From assembly GCA_031414415.1 (NCBI GenBank), contig JANNVK010000233.1, positions 9,341 through 73,340 of the forward strand: DNA of 64,000 nucleotides, in the 5' to 3' direction. The translations under genes and the position numbers were made by a program. Shown piece by piece: positions 52,260-62,038 of this stretch. Each line of letters begins with the position of its first letter. Position 1 is the stretch's first letter. The notes below the pieces were generated by a model. The model worked only from the letters and a program-made list of their open reading frames with translations. It was not told the origin of the DNA and did not search any database. The DNA comes from JANNVK01 sp031414415 (lineage in GTDB: Bacteria; Acidobacteriota; Blastocatellia; Pyrinomonadales; Pyrinomonadaceae).

Positions 52260-54668
52260 TTAATTGAGTTTTTTTGGTTTAAATAAGTTATCTTCAATCT
52301 TTAAATTGTGTTTGACTGATTTTACAAGCGTAATAATATCGCCCATTGATGAAGTTGTGTTGACCGATTTGAATGGTAATTTTATTCCGTCAACATCGCG
52401 ATAATCAGATAAAATAATTGTGTATGGCTGCGAATTTTCGCTTGTGCTTGAAGCATTTACACCTTTTCTTTTCAATAATAAAAACGATTTTGTCGAATAA
52501 TATTCGGTTACTTTCGTGCCTTTTTCTGGCATAAATTCAACCACATAACAATCTTCATCGCCGACCTTTTCAATTCCTTTAACTTCCAACGTTTTGTAAT
52601 TGGTTTTCCAATTTAAAAGGCTGTAAAAATCGGAATTCAATCGTGCGTCTTCAAGCTGTTTGCCAGCGTAAGTTTCAACTGGTGCAAAGGTATAAGAAAT
52701 TTCGCCTTTTGTTCCGTCAAAAAAGTCCCAACCTTTTCCGATGGTTTTGCCGACTGCGGTAAAAGTTGTTTCATTAGCAGATTTATTGGGGAATTTCGCA
52801 TAAGAAGTAGCTGAACCTTTTACGCCTTGATGAATTGCGTCAATCTCGGCAACGGTTTCGCGAGACGTGATTTTTTTCCAATTTGATTCACCACCCGCAG
52901 CTTCAATTGATTTTTTCATCAATTCATCAACTGTAATTTTCGGTTTATCAACAGTTTTATCGACCGCTTTTTTGAATTCAAATTCACCTTCGGGTTGGGA
53001 AATAACAACGCTGGAAACTTTGTTAGCCGCATCACGTTTTACTTTCAAAAAGTAACTTGAAGGCAACGGCAACAAGTTAAATTCATCTTTGCTTTTTTCG
53101 GTTAGAGCATATGGCTGCTGTCCTTCGATATTAAAAGTAACTTTGCCAGCATCTTCTTTTATTTCAACAGTTCCGTTTCCGCCCGGAGTTGTGTAACTGC
53201 CGATAAGTTCTTTGACTGCTTCATTTGAAGTTTTTGTTTCTGTAGGTTTTGCACCTATTTTGGGCAAAGTATAATTGCCTTGTGGCTGTTCAAGATCAAG
53301 CGAATCGTCTTTAAATGTTGCGAAAAATCCGTCAACTTCTTTTAATTTATATTTTCTGCCGCCGATATTTTCGAGCGTATAAGTTGGTTGTCCGGGAACA
53401 ATTGCGATGAGCTTGCCGTCTTGAATTTTTACTTCAACATCAAATCCGGCGGCTTCAAATTTGTATTTTCCGACTTCCTTTTCAATTGATACTGCTGTTG
53501 AATTATCAACTTTTGGCGTTTCAGATTTGCCTAAAATCCCTTCAAAAATGATTTTTTGTAATTCATCTCCAAGTGGTGAACCAGAAACATTTGTGAGCAT
53601 TACAAAACCGAACTTTTTCTCTGGAATCATTGCAACCAAAGAGTTAAATCCGTCTATATTTCCGCCGTGTTGGACGACTTTCATTCCATTCCATTCTTCC
53701 AAAAACCAACCTAAACCATAATTTACTTTGCCATTTGGAGTTACTTTGTTTTGAGGTTTTGTCCATTCGCCATAACCTTTTTCGCTCACAAGTCGTTTAC
53801 TTGCAACAGTTCCGCCATTCATTACAAACCGAACCCATTTTGCCATATCGTTTGCTGATGAATTTATTGAACCCGCAGGACCAACATCGTCAATCGGTCG
53901 AAACGGCAATCGACGAGTTCCTTTGGTGTCAAAATTATATTCGTAACCGAATGAATAATCTTTCGTTTTCTCCATTTCTCTGATTGAAACATTCGAATTT
54001 GTCATTCCGAGCGGTGCAAAAATTCTTTGAGCAACATACTTTTCCCAGGTTGAATTATTTGCTTTTGCGGTAATTTCACCAGCTGCCGCAAACATTATGT
54101 TGTTATAAAAAAACTTTTCATTGAGTTTCGCCATCGGTTGAGCTTCACCGGCAACTTGAATCAGTTCTTGCCGATTTAATTTACCTGTAATCATTGCTAA
54201 ATCAGTCCTGTTTAAGCCAGATGAATGATCCATTAAATCTCTGACAGTCATATTTTTGTCAGTTTCGGCGTCTTTCATTTTGAAATATGAAAGAAGTTTT
54301 TTCGGTGAATCATCAAGCGAAAGTTTTCCTTCGTCTTGCGACATCAAAACCGAAAGTGCCGTAAATGCTTTGGTTGCCGAACCGATGGCAAATTGCGTGT
54401 CGGGCGTAACCGCGATTTTTTTCTCAAAATCTTTGTAGCCTAAACCTTTGTTGTATATCACCTTATCGTCTTTTACAATAACCAGCGACATTCCCGGAAT
54501 TCCAAGTTCTTGCCGACGTTTTTCAACTTTTGCTTCAATTTCTGCAAGTTGTTTTGAATAGTCAGACGCGGTTTGGGATGTGGTTGTTTGGGCGTAACCA
54601 ATTTGCGGAATTGAAAGTGAAATAAGCGAGAAAATTAAAGATAACGAAAGTAAATAATGTGTAATCAT
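52260..54668 (-). CDS. Secreted serine hydrolase (class C beta-lactamase/DD-peptidase family)
   Basis: An 802-residue exported protein with signal peptide 1-26. The beta-lactamase-related domain (about 40-390) has the SxxK nucleophile GSATK (Ser97, Lys100), the YxN triad in FFYNN and HGG in VVQHGGNIDG. It is followed by DUF3471-like beta-barrel repeats (KYKLKEVDGFFATF) and a C-terminal lipoprotein-carrier-like domain (DCYVVEFMPEKGTKVTEYY). A GGAG ribosome-binding site precedes the ATG. Such enzymes are peptidases or esterases; a true beta-lactamase function is not implied. Confidence 0.9.
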   Translation of the reverse strand: MITHYLLSLSLIFSLISLSIPQIGYAQTTTSQTASDYSKQLAEIEAKVEKRRQELGIPGMSLVIVKDDKVIYNKGLGYKDFEKKIAVTPDTQFAIGSATKAFTALSVLMSQDEGKLSLDDSPKKLLSYFKMKDAETDKNMTVRDLMDHSSGLNRTDLAMITGKLNRQELIQVAGEAQPMAKLNEKFFYNNIMFAAAGEITAKANNSTWEKYVAQRIFAPLGMTNSNVSIREMEKTKDYSFGYEYNFDTKGTRRLPFRPIDDVGPAGSINSSANDMAKWVRFVMNGGTVASKRLVSEKGYGEWTKPQNKVTPNGKVNYGLGWFLEEWNGMKVVQHGGNIDGFNSLVAMIPEKKFGFVMLTNVSGSPLGDELQKIIFEGILGKSETPKVDNSTAVSIEKEVGKYKFEAAGFDVEVKIQDGKLIAIVPGQPTYTLENIGGRKYKLKEVDGFFATFKDDSLDLEQPQGNYTLPKIGAKPTETKTSNEAVKELIGSYTTPGGNGTVEIKEDAGKVTFNIEGQQPYALTEKSKDEFNLLPLPSSYFLKVKRDAANKVSSVVISQPEGEFEFKKAVDKTVDKPKITVDELMKKSIEAAGGESNWKKITSRETVAEIDAIHQGVKGSATSYAKFPNKSANETTFTAVGKTIGKGWDFFDGTKGEISYTFAPVETYAGKQLEDARLNSDFYSLLNWKTNYKTLEVKGIEKVGDEDCYVVEFMPEKGTKVTEYYSTKSFLLLKRKGVNASSTSENSQPYTIILSDYRDVDGIKLPFKSVNTTSSMGDIITLVKSVKHNLKIEDNLFKPKKLN

Positions 54669-54752
54669 TTTTGCTCCAAATATGTATTTTTTTGTGACAT
54701 GTTGATAAATACGAAGTTTAGACCAAAAAGTTTTATGTTATAGTTTTGCATT

Positions 54753-55340
54753 ATGGGTTTAGCAAAAACTAAATTAATTGTCGGAATTGATGAATATATT
54801 GAAGGTGAAGAGCTGAGTGAAATTCGCTACGAATATATTTATGGCGAAGTTTATGCGATGGCTGGGGCAAGCACAAAGCATAATCGCATCGTTACAAACA
54901 TTGGCTATCAAATTGATAATCGTTTAGCAAATTCGCGATGCGAAACCTACATCGAAAACGTCAAACTCAAAGCTGATCAAGCAACCTTTTATTATCCCGA
55001 TGTTATGGTTGCTTGCGATGAAAAGCCTAAGAGCACTTTTTATCGAGAAGAACCGATTTTATTGGTGGAAGTTCTTTCGCCTTCAACTGAACGAACTGAT
55101 CGCCACGAAAAACTTACGGTTTATAAAAATATTCCATCTTTGCAAGAATATCTAGTTGTTTGGCAAGATAAAATTTATGTCGAAATCCATCGGCGGCAAG
55201 CTGATAATTCTTGGCAAACAGAAAGTTATGATGAAATTGATGATAGTGTAAAACTCAATTCGATTGATTTTACATTAACGCTAGGCGAGATTTACAGAAG
55301 AGTAGATTTTTCGATAAAACCTGACGAATTTCAATATTAA
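54753..55340 (+). CDS. Uma2 family (PD-(D/E)xK) protein
   Basis: A 195-residue Uma2/DUF820 protein. YEYIYGEVYAMAGAS, NVKLKADQATFYYPDVMVACD and EPILLVEVLSPSTERTDRHEKL carry the conserved acidic and Lys residues of this nuclease-like fold. Family members are abundant in cyanobacteria and Acidobacteriota and have no settled role. It stands alone here. Confidence 0.9.
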   Translation: MGLAKTKLIVGIDEYIEGEELSEIRYEYIYGEVYAMAGASTKHNRIVTNIGYQIDNRLANSRCETYIENVKLKADQATFYYPDVMVACDEKPKSTFYREEPILLVEVLSPSTERTDRHEKLTVYKNIPSLQEYLVVWQDKIYVEIHRRQADNSWQTESYDEIDDSVKLNSIDFTLTLGEIYRRVDFSIKPDEFQY

Positions 55341-55398
55341 CTCTTCCAAAACTATTTTCTCAATCGTTAAATAAAACACTTTGTTATAAAATATATTT

Positions 55399-55704
55399 AT
55401 GATTATCTACCATTCAGCAACTCCCGAAGATTGGAAAAAGTTCGAAAATGAAGACTTTTACGAAGCAGAAAGTCTTCATAGTGAAGGATTTATCCACGCA
55501 AGTTTTGCAGAGCAGATAGACGAAACTTTGCGTCTTTATTTCAAAGATTATCCAAAAGTAATAATTTTAAAGATTGACGAAGTGGCTTTAGACGCCGAAA
55601 TTCGTGTTGAAAAATCACGAAACGGTGAATTTTTTCCTCACATCTATGGTCGTTTGAATAAGTCTGCGGTAGTTTATCTCGAAGAACGCCAATTAAACAG
55701 CTAG
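55399..55704 (+). CDS. DUF952 domain protein
   Basis: A 101-residue protein with the DUF952 pattern YHSATPEDWKKF, SLHSEGFIHASFAEQ and FPHIYGRLNKSAVV. The fold is related to ADP-ribosyltransferase-like domains, but the function is not known. Length is normal for the family. Confidence 0.85.
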   Translation: MIIYHSATPEDWKKFENEDFYEAESLHSEGFIHASFAEQIDETLRLYFKDYPKVIILKIDEVALDAEIRVEKSRNGEFFPHIYGRLNKSAVVYLEERQLNS

Positions 55705-55805
55705 TTTCGTTTGGAATTTTGCTAATAATCAGCAATAATTGTCGTTTTGAATCAATTCAGAAATATTAAGTAAACAAATAATTTGAGAGAAACTGTATTT
55801 TAAAT

Positions 55806-55828
55806 ACGCTGATTTTTAAAATCAGCGT
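55806..55828 (+). repeat. Small perfect hairpin upstream of hppA
   Basis: ACGCTGATTT (55806-55815) pairs perfectly with AAATCAGCGT (55819-55828), leaving a 3-nt loop. The weak T-rich downstream sequence makes it only a possible terminator for the DUF952 gene; it could also sit in the hppA leader. Confidence 0.45.
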
Positions 55829-55880
55829 GTTTAAAACGTTTTTACACAATAATTTAGACAGAACAATAGGTGGTTTTTTA

Positions 55881-58070
55881 ATGGAATCTACAATTCTTTA
55901 TCTTATTCCGGCGTTAGGAATATTTGGCTTGGTGGTGATGGCTTTCAAATCTGCGTGGGTAACTAAGCAACCGACCGGCGACGACAATATGGTCGAACTT
56001 GCGGGTTATATTGCCGAAGGTGCGATGGCGTTTTTGAAGGCAGAATGGAAAGTTTTAACATACTTTGCAATCGTTGCTGCGGCAATTCTCGGTTGGTCTG
56101 GGACGCTCGTTCCAACATCTTCACCGGTTATCGCAATTTCATTTCTCATCGGTGCAGTTTTGAGTGCGACCGCAGGATATATCGGAATGAACATCGCGAC
56201 CAAAGCGAATGTGCGAACAACTCAAGCCGCACGAACCGATTTGAAATCAGCCTTGCAAGTCGCTTTTACTGGTGGAACTGTGATGGGACTTGGCGTTGCC
56301 GGACTTGCGGTTTTGGGAATTGGTTCATTATTTATCGTTTTTTACACTATTTATGTAGCGAATGTTCCGGGTGCGACGGTAAACGGCGTGGCAATGGAAA
56401 AAGCTATTGAAGTTCTCGCCGGGTTTTCTTTAGGTGCGGAATCAATCGCACTATTTGCACGAGTTGGCGGCGGAATTTACACAAAAGCGGCTGATGTTGG
56501 AGCAGATTTGGTCGGAAAAGTTGAAGCCGGAATTCCCGAAGATGACGTGAGAAATCCGGCAACAATTGCCGATAATGTCGGCGATAATGTCGGCGACGTG
56601 GCGGGAATGGGAGCAGATTTGTTTGGTTCGTATGTTGCGACAATTTTGGCGACAATGGTTCTCGGACGTGAAATTACCGTAACCGATAATTTCGGCGGAC
56701 TTTCTCCAATTCTTTTGCCGATGTTAATCGCCGGACTCGGAATTATTTTTTCGATTATCGGTTGTTCACTCGTTAGAATTTCGGATGATAAAGGTAGTGT
56801 TCAAAAGGCTTTGAACATTGGTAATTGGACTTCGGTTATCATTACGACAGTCGCTTGTTACTTTATTGTGATGTGGATGCTTCCGGCAAATATGTCGCTT
56901 CGAGGCACAAATTTCACAAATACAGGTGTTTTTTACGCAATCTTAGTCGGTTCGATTGTTGGTGCTTTGATGAGCGTTGTGACAGAATTTTATACCGCGA
57001 TGGGCAAAGGTCCGGTTAACTCAATCGTGCAACAATCTGATACAGGTGCGGCGACAAACATCATCGGCGGGCTTTCAGTTGGAATGCGTTCTACTTTGTA
57101 TCCGACTTTAATTTTAGCCGCCGGAATTTATCTATCTCACGAGTTTGCAGGACTTTACGGTGTCGCAATCGCCGCCGCCGGAATGATGGCGACAACCGCA
57201 ATGCAACTTGCTATCGACGCTTTCGGACCAATCGCCGATAACGCTGGCGGAATTGCCGAGATGAGCAGATTGCCAAAAGAAGTTCGCGGAAGAACAGATA
57301 TTTTGGATGCAGTCGGAAACACGACAGCCGCAACCGGAAAAGGTTTTGCAATCGCTTCAGCGGCTTTAACTGCTTTAGCGTTATTCGCAGCTTTTGTCGG
57401 TCTTGCCGGAATTAGTTCAATCGACATTTATAAAGCAAATGTTTTGGCTGGTTTATTTGTCGGCGGAATGATTCCGTTTATCTTTTCATCGCTTTGCATT
57501 GCTGCGGTTGGAAGAGCAGCGATGGCGATGGTTAAAGAAGTTCGTCGGCAATTTAAAGAAATTCCGGGCATTATGGAATACAAAGCGAAGCCGGAATACG
57601 ACAAATGCGTCGCGATTTCTACTCAAGCATCGCTCAGAGAAATGATGCTTCCGGGTGCGATTGCTTTAATCACTCCAGTTGTCGTCGGATTCGCTTTCGG
57701 ACCTGAAGTTCTCGGCGGTTTATTAGCAGGTGTCACAGTTTCAGGCGTGATGATGGGAATTTTCCAAAACAACGCGGGCGGAGCTTGGGATAATGCGAAA
57801 AAATCGTTTGAAGCGGGCGTAATGATTAACGGCAAAATGGAATATAAAGGAAGCGAAGCTCATAAGGCGAGCGTCACCGGCGATACTGTCGGCGATCCGT
57901 TCAAAGATACTTCGGGTCCTTCGATGAACATTTTGATTAAACTTATGAGTATTGTTGCCTTGATTATTGCACCTCATATCAGCGTCAATAAAGTTCCGCA
58001 CAAAGCTGAGATTACTCCACAAGTTCAATTGGAACAGGTAGTTAAAGTTGAGTCGAAGATGATGCAGTAA
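55881..58070 (+). CDS. hppA: K+-dependent-type membrane pyrophosphatase
   Basis: A 729-residue polytopic ion pump that couples pyrophosphate hydrolysis to H+ or Na+ export. DVGADLVGKVE, RNPATIADNVGDNVGDVAGMGADLF and the C-terminal DTVGDPFKDTSGPSMN are the conserved substrate-site motifs. GNTTAATGKGFAI has Ala and Gly where K+-independent pumps have Lys and Thr, so K+ dependence is predicted. Ion specificity cannot be told from this. ATG 55881 (MESTILYLI) is preferred to the upstream in-frame GTG at 55827, which lies in a hairpin. Confidence 0.96.
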   Translation: MESTILYLIPALGIFGLVVMAFKSAWVTKQPTGDDNMVELAGYIAEGAMAFLKAEWKVLTYFAIVAAAILGWSGTLVPTSSPVIAISFLIGAVLSATAGYIGMNIATKANVRTTQAARTDLKSALQVAFTGGTVMGLGVAGLAVLGIGSLFIVFYTIYVANVPGATVNGVAMEKAIEVLAGFSLGAESIALFARVGGGIYTKAADVGADLVGKVEAGIPEDDVRNPATIADNVGDNVGDVAGMGADLFGSYVATILATMVLGREITVTDNFGGLSPILLPMLIAGLGIIFSIIGCSLVRISDDKGSVQKALNIGNWTSVIITTVACYFIVMWMLPANMSLRGTNFTNTGVFYAILVGSIVGALMSVVTEFYTAMGKGPVNSIVQQSDTGAATNIIGGLSVGMRSTLYPTLILAAGIYLSHEFAGLYGVAIAAAGMMATTAMQLAIDAFGPIADNAGGIAEMSRLPKEVRGRTDILDAVGNTTAATGKGFAIASAALTALALFAAFVGLAGISSIDIYKANVLAGLFVGGMIPFIFSSLCIAAVGRAAMAMVKEVRRQFKEIPGIMEYKAKPEYDKCVAISTQASLREMMLPGAIALITPVVVGFAFGPEVLGGLLAGVTVSGVMMGIFQNNAGGAWDNAKKSFEAGVMINGKMEYKGSEAHKASVTGDTVGDPFKDTSGPSMNILIKLMSIVALIIAPHISVNKVPHKAEITPQVQLEQVVKVESKMMQ

Positions 58071-58088
58071 AGTAAATTAACGTTTATA

Positions 58089-58136
58089 AATATTAAAAAG
58101 CCGCAGAAGATTTTTCTTCAGCGGCTTTTTAATATT
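58089..58136. terminator. Bidirectional terminator between hppA and the exonuclease gene
   Basis: A 22-bp stem (58089-58110 with 58115-58136) with one mismatch and a TTTT loop. AAAAAG and CTTTTT at the stem bases provide T-tracts for both convergent genes. Confidence 0.88.
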
Positions 58137-58149
58137 TAACCTCTGATTC

Positions 58150-60051
58150 TTAAGGTTTTAGTGTTGGCGAAACTTTTGGTTTGGCATCAACAGTTTTTGG
58201 TTTAATTTCGTCCAAACTCAAATAAAGCATCGCCGGATCGTGGTCGGAAAGTCTTTCCGGACGGCTCGCATCGTTGTAATAAATCAGCGGAAAATCTGCA
58301 TCAACACGAGCAAATCCAAAGCTCAAACTTCGCATTGCCGCAGGTTCATTAACCAAAAAATGATCAAGTGTTTGAGCGTTTCCGCCAAAAACAAATGAGT
58401 ATTTTTGATTTGCTGGAAGATAATCAACTAAGTTGATTAAACCAGTATTTATTGGAGTTTTTGAAGGTTCGAGAGTGTTAACATCCGGTTTTCCTTTTAA
58501 AATTCCGATGACATCATTGTAACCATCGTTAAACTGAAAAGCGTTAAAATCGCCGCTTAAAATTAGACGTTCTGTTGGATTTGTCTTTGCTCTTTCAGCA
58601 ACAAAATTAGCGAGCCATTCGGCTTGAAGCCGTTTTTTGAGTCGCGTTCTGCCGCCAGTTTTTTCGTCGTCAATTCCCGAATAAGACTTTAAATGATTGA
58701 TAACAAAAGTGAATTCAAAAGGCTTTCCTGATTTTGCGTCAGCATATTCTAATTTTGCCAAAAGCGAAGGACGATCAAAAAGTGAATAAGATTGTTTGTC
58801 AGAAGCGGTAAACATCGCATCTTTTCCAAGTTGTTTAACTTCAATAACTTTTACTTTCGATTTTCTGACCAAAATTCCGACATCAATACCACGAACATCA
58901 TTTCCTTCTTCCAAATAGGCTTCATACTCAGGATTTATCTGCTTTTCGGCAATTGCATCGGCATTAATTTTTTCTGCAAGTCGCTTCAGCACTTTCAGAT
59001 TTTCAATCTCAATTAATCCGATAACATCAGGCATCATCATATAATTGCGGATAATATTTGAGGCTTTATTTAATCTGCCTTCAAAAATATTTTTTGGTGT
59101 AATCGTTTCTTTTTCGACGTTTTCGGAATTTTTTTCCTCATCAAAAAAATTTTCGAGGTTAAAACTTGAAACTAAAATTTCACGCTCTTTTGCAGCGGTT
59201 CCAGCAATGGCAACCTTCATTTTTTCAATAACAGGCGAGCAGTTTGTATCAACCAAAAGCGTATAAGTCTTGTAGGAGTAGTCAATTACACCAACTAAGT
59301 TTTTAATAGTTGCTCCCGCGGAAACGTGAATTTGTTTTCTCTCAATTTGAGCATCGCTATCAACTCTGAGCATTTCAGGATTCATATCAAAAGCCGGAAA
59401 AGTTGCTGGAAGTTTTTCTAAAATTACAGTTAAAACATCTAACCCAGCTTCTTTCAATGGTCGTGGTGTTCCGGTTAAAACTCCAAAAAAAGTTCCGTCC
59501 GTGTAAGCAATTCCGGTTCTTTCATCGACTCTACCGCCAGTTCCAGAACTTGCAGTCATTGAAGTGATTTTCACACGCATTCCTTCAAAACGTTCCATTT
59601 GGTTGATTGCACCTTTTGGATCAATATCTACCGCTGTTAAAACATAAGGTGCTGGCAAAGCGTTTTCTTTTGAAATTACTTGAACTCTAGGTCGTGTAAT
59701 TTGCGTCATTCTCAACGCATATTTATCACCACTTGGTTTATATTCATCGACCGTTCCTGAAACTTGAACCAAATTTCCAACAACGACTTCTGCTGGCGGA
59801 GCATCTTTTGTAAAAACAAAAATTCCTTCGCTAGTTTTTGAACTTTTATCAACTTCCGCATCAGGCGTTTGGATATAAAAACCTTTTTTGATAATTGCCG
59901 TCACGATTCCGCGAGTTGAAACAGTTGCATTATCTCTCGGCGAAAAATCGCCATCTCCTTGAATTACGTTGATTGGCGTATCAAGTTGTTGGGCAATGGC
60001 GGAAACAACGAGTAAAAGATTTAGTAAAAAAGCTAAGGTTAATGTTTTCAT
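58150..60051 (-). CDS. Secreted endonuclease/exonuclease/phosphatase family nuclease
   Basis: A 633-residue protein with signal peptide 1-20. An OB-fold-like N-terminal part (about 25-270, VQVSGTVDEYKPSG) precedes an EEP nuclease domain with SFNLENFF, DVIGLIEIEN (catalytic Glu), FVINHLKSY, LSGDFNAF (Asp-x-Asn) and LSDHDPAML (His). This layout matches ExeM/NucH-type extracellular DNases that use divalent metal. Its neighbour is a second secreted nuclease, which together suggest use or clearing of extracellular DNA. Confidence 0.88.
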   Translation of the reverse strand: MKTLTLAFLLNLLLVVSAIAQQLDTPINVIQGDGDFSPRDNATVSTRGIVTAIIKKGFYIQTPDAEVDKSSKTSEGIFVFTKDAPPAEVVVGNLVQVSGTVDEYKPSGDKYALRMTQITRPRVQVISKENALPAPYVLTAVDIDPKGAINQMERFEGMRVKITSMTASSGTGGRVDERTGIAYTDGTFFGVLTGTPRPLKEAGLDVLTVILEKLPATFPAFDMNPEMLRVDSDAQIERKQIHVSAGATIKNLVGVIDYSYKTYTLLVDTNCSPVIEKMKVAIAGTAAKEREILVSSFNLENFFDEEKNSENVEKETITPKNIFEGRLNKASNIIRNYMMMPDVIGLIEIENLKVLKRLAEKINADAIAEKQINPEYEAYLEEGNDVRGIDVGILVRKSKVKVIEVKQLGKDAMFTASDKQSYSLFDRPSLLAKLEYADAKSGKPFEFTFVINHLKSYSGIDDEKTGGRTRLKKRLQAEWLANFVAERAKTNPTERLILSGDFNAFQFNDGYNDVIGILKGKPDVNTLEPSKTPINTGLINLVDYLPANQKYSFVFGGNAQTLDHFLVNEPAAMRSLSFGFARVDADFPLIYYNDASRPERLSDHDPAMLYLSLDEIKPKTVDAKPKVSPTLKP

Positions 60052-60080
60052 AAGTTTATTTGTTGCATTTTGTAAGTAAA

Positions 60081-60125
60081 AGAGTTGCAGATTGTTTCAA
60101 ATATTTGAAAACTTTCTGCAACTCT
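60081..60125 (-). terminator. Probable terminator after the NUC1 nuclease gene
   Basis: AGAGTTGCAGA and TCTGCAACTCT are perfect 11-bp inverted arms within a longer, partly mismatched stem (60081-60125). On the minus strand a short T-rich tract (TTTAC) follows. Confidence 0.6.
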
Positions 60126-60146
60126 TGCCGACTTTAAAATGACGTT

Positions 60147-61907
60147 TTATTGAGTATCACGTCTTCTTTCGATAACGCTTTGGGTAATCATTCCAACATT
60201 TGAGAGCAAATTAAGTCCAGTTGTATTCTCAATTGCATCAACCGAAGTTCGATATTTTCTCCAAACATCGTTAATGTTTAAACCTGTTCCGGTAAAATTA
60301 GGAACCACAATTGCAATCACACGAGTGTTTTTATTTACTCGCGAAAGATCGTTTTCGCCATTTGGCATGACAACAATTACCTTCCATGTAAATCTCGGAA
60401 TTGTCACATTTCCAGCAGCTAATGTTCCGATTGTTCCGTAATTTCCTGAGTAAATGTAAAGTTCATTTCCTTGTCCGGCAAGCGTTCTGCTGTAACTTTC
60501 CAAATCTTCCCAAGGACCTTGATTGTTGGCGGCAAGTTGCGGAACCATATTAGTCATAAAGAAAGTTGCCGAATTATCTGGAACTGAACGAGTTCTATCA
60601 CCTGACGGACACATATGTCCGCGATCATAGCCCGAACCAGAATAATCAGAATCCGTTACTCGATACCAAGCAGCGGGAAGAGCATCATCAGGACGAAAAT
60701 CATCTTGCCTTGGAGCATTTCCAACCCAAGTGCTATCAAGTCGCCAAGCTGTCCAATTCGAAGTTCCGCGACTTCTGTTATAAGAGAGCGAATATTGCGG
60801 TTTTATCAGCAAATAATTATCTGGTTGTGCAATATCGCTCGTTGCATTACTCGGATTTCCAAGTAAAAGTGGGTTATCGTTTGCAGGTAAAGCATTAATT
60901 GTCAGGTTAAAAATTACGTTTACTGATCTTCCTTCAACATCAGAGGCAACTCCAGTCGCTTGAAAAGTTCCGCCTGTGGCATTTGCCGCAACTGTAAATT
61001 GATATGAAAAAATATTATCGTTTGGAGTTACGTCGCCGTTGGTTCCATTATCAAAAAATTGCTGACTCGCCGAACCGCCAAAGTTTGTTAAATTGCCAGT
61101 CACGGTGATTCCTGTGCTTGGTGGCGTTGTTGCCGGAATAACGGAAACTCGCAAAAGAGTGTTTGAATTTGGTGTCACAGTTCCCGGATTAACTGAACTT
61201 CCAGCTTGAAGATTTGCCCCAAGATTACAGGTGTTGACAGCGGTTGAAGTGTTTCTTGGTGTCGGTGTTCCAACCGCAAAATCAACTAAATTATTGTCCG
61301 TATCTGCACAACCATTACTGTTTCTTTTGGCGGCAGTTGTGACACTCAAATCACCGGTTTTCGTTCCCTCAGAACAACTTGCAGATGCTCCGTAACCTAT
61401 AAAATCAATAATACTCGGATCGTTGCTCGGACAAGTTGAAGCCGGAAGTCTGACAACCGTGTTTACCAAAGCGAGCTTTCCGGTTGTTCCAGAGAGATTA
61501 GGAATAAATGTGTTTCCGGCGTTATTTGTTACTGGCGGAGCAACCAAATCAACCGTCGGAAGTGTGCTTCCGATTGCACCATTTGACGCATATTGAATCA
61601 AATAATATTGTCCAGGTTGAAGCGTCACATTTGTTAAAGGTGTGACTAGAAATTCAGTTCCGCCTGATGATGCATATTGAGTTGACCAACCATTTAGACT
61701 TACTGGTGAGCTTCCGCGATTAAAAAGCTCAACAAAATCATTCTGAAACAATGCATTTGCCGATCCGCCGCCGCCATATAACTGACTGACCACAATGCTA
61801 GTTGAAACAAATTCTTGCTGATCTTGCTCAGCTTCAACTTTAAAAAATGGAACAAAAGTTAGTGTAAAAATTACAACCAAAACTAAACCTGCATAAAAAA
61901 TCCGCAT
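60147..61907 (-). CDS. Secreted LTD-DNA/RNA non-specific endonuclease
   Basis: A 586-residue exported protein. ATG 61907 is chosen because GAGGTG lies about 8-9 bp upstream; the longer frame to 61994 lacks conserved sequence. After a signal peptide (1-27), a lamin-tail domain (about 37-180, FVELFNRGSSPVSLNGWS) and an Ig-like/CalX-like region (about 240-345) precede a NUC1 beta-beta-alpha-metal nuclease with YDRGHMCPSGDR (His nucleophile-activating) and TNMVPQLAANNQGPWEDLE (metal Asn). It would cleave DNA and RNA outside the cell. Confidence 0.9.
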   Translation of the reverse strand: MRIFYAGLVLVVIFTLTFVPFFKVEAEQDQQEFVSTSIVVSQLYGGGGSANALFQNDFVELFNRGSSPVSLNGWSTQYASSGGTEFLVTPLTNVTLQPGQYYLIQYASNGAIGSTLPTVDLVAPPVTNNAGNTFIPNLSGTTGKLALVNTVVRLPASTCPSNDPSIIDFIGYGASASCSEGTKTGDLSVTTAAKRNSNGCADTDNNLVDFAVGTPTPRNTSTAVNTCNLGANLQAGSSVNPGTVTPNSNTLLRVSVIPATTPPSTGITVTGNLTNFGGSASQQFFDNGTNGDVTPNDNIFSYQFTVAANATGGTFQATGVASDVEGRSVNVIFNLTINALPANDNPLLLGNPSNATSDIAQPDNYLLIKPQYSLSYNRSRGTSNWTAWRLDSTWVGNAPRQDDFRPDDALPAAWYRVTDSDYSGSGYDRGHMCPSGDRTRSVPDNSATFFMTNMVPQLAANNQGPWEDLESYSRTLAGQGNELYIYSGNYGTIGTLAAGNVTIPRFTWKVIVVMPNGENDLSRVNKNTRVIAIVVPNFTGTGLNINDVWRKYRTSVDAIENTTGLNLLSNVGMITQSVIERRRDTQ

Positions 61908-62038
61908 AAAAAAACACCTCTTAGAAAATTGTTTAAAACGGTGGGGATTGTTATTTGAATCTTCATTTTTAGCACATTTCTGGCAATAACACACTTTAAA
62001 ATTTAGAAACTTTACACAAATTTATTATGAAAATGAGT

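Noticed and set aside
52260..54668. Antibiotic-resistance beta-lactamase
   Set aside because: The protein is 802 residues with extra C-terminal domains and matches general serine hydrolases; the SxxK motif alone does not imply beta-lactam hydrolysis.
54753..55340. Uma2 protein as a sign of a mobile element
   Set aside because: No transposase, terminal repeats or integrase flank it; Uma2 proteins are often stand-alone.
55827..58070. Long open frames antisense and in other frames of hppA
   Set aside because: They are coding shadows of a highly conserved GC-biased gene and show no family motif.
60147..61907. Nuclease as a contact-dependent toxin
   Set aside because: No immunity gene, delivery domain or secretion tag beyond a signal peptide is seen; an extracellular nuclease is simpler.
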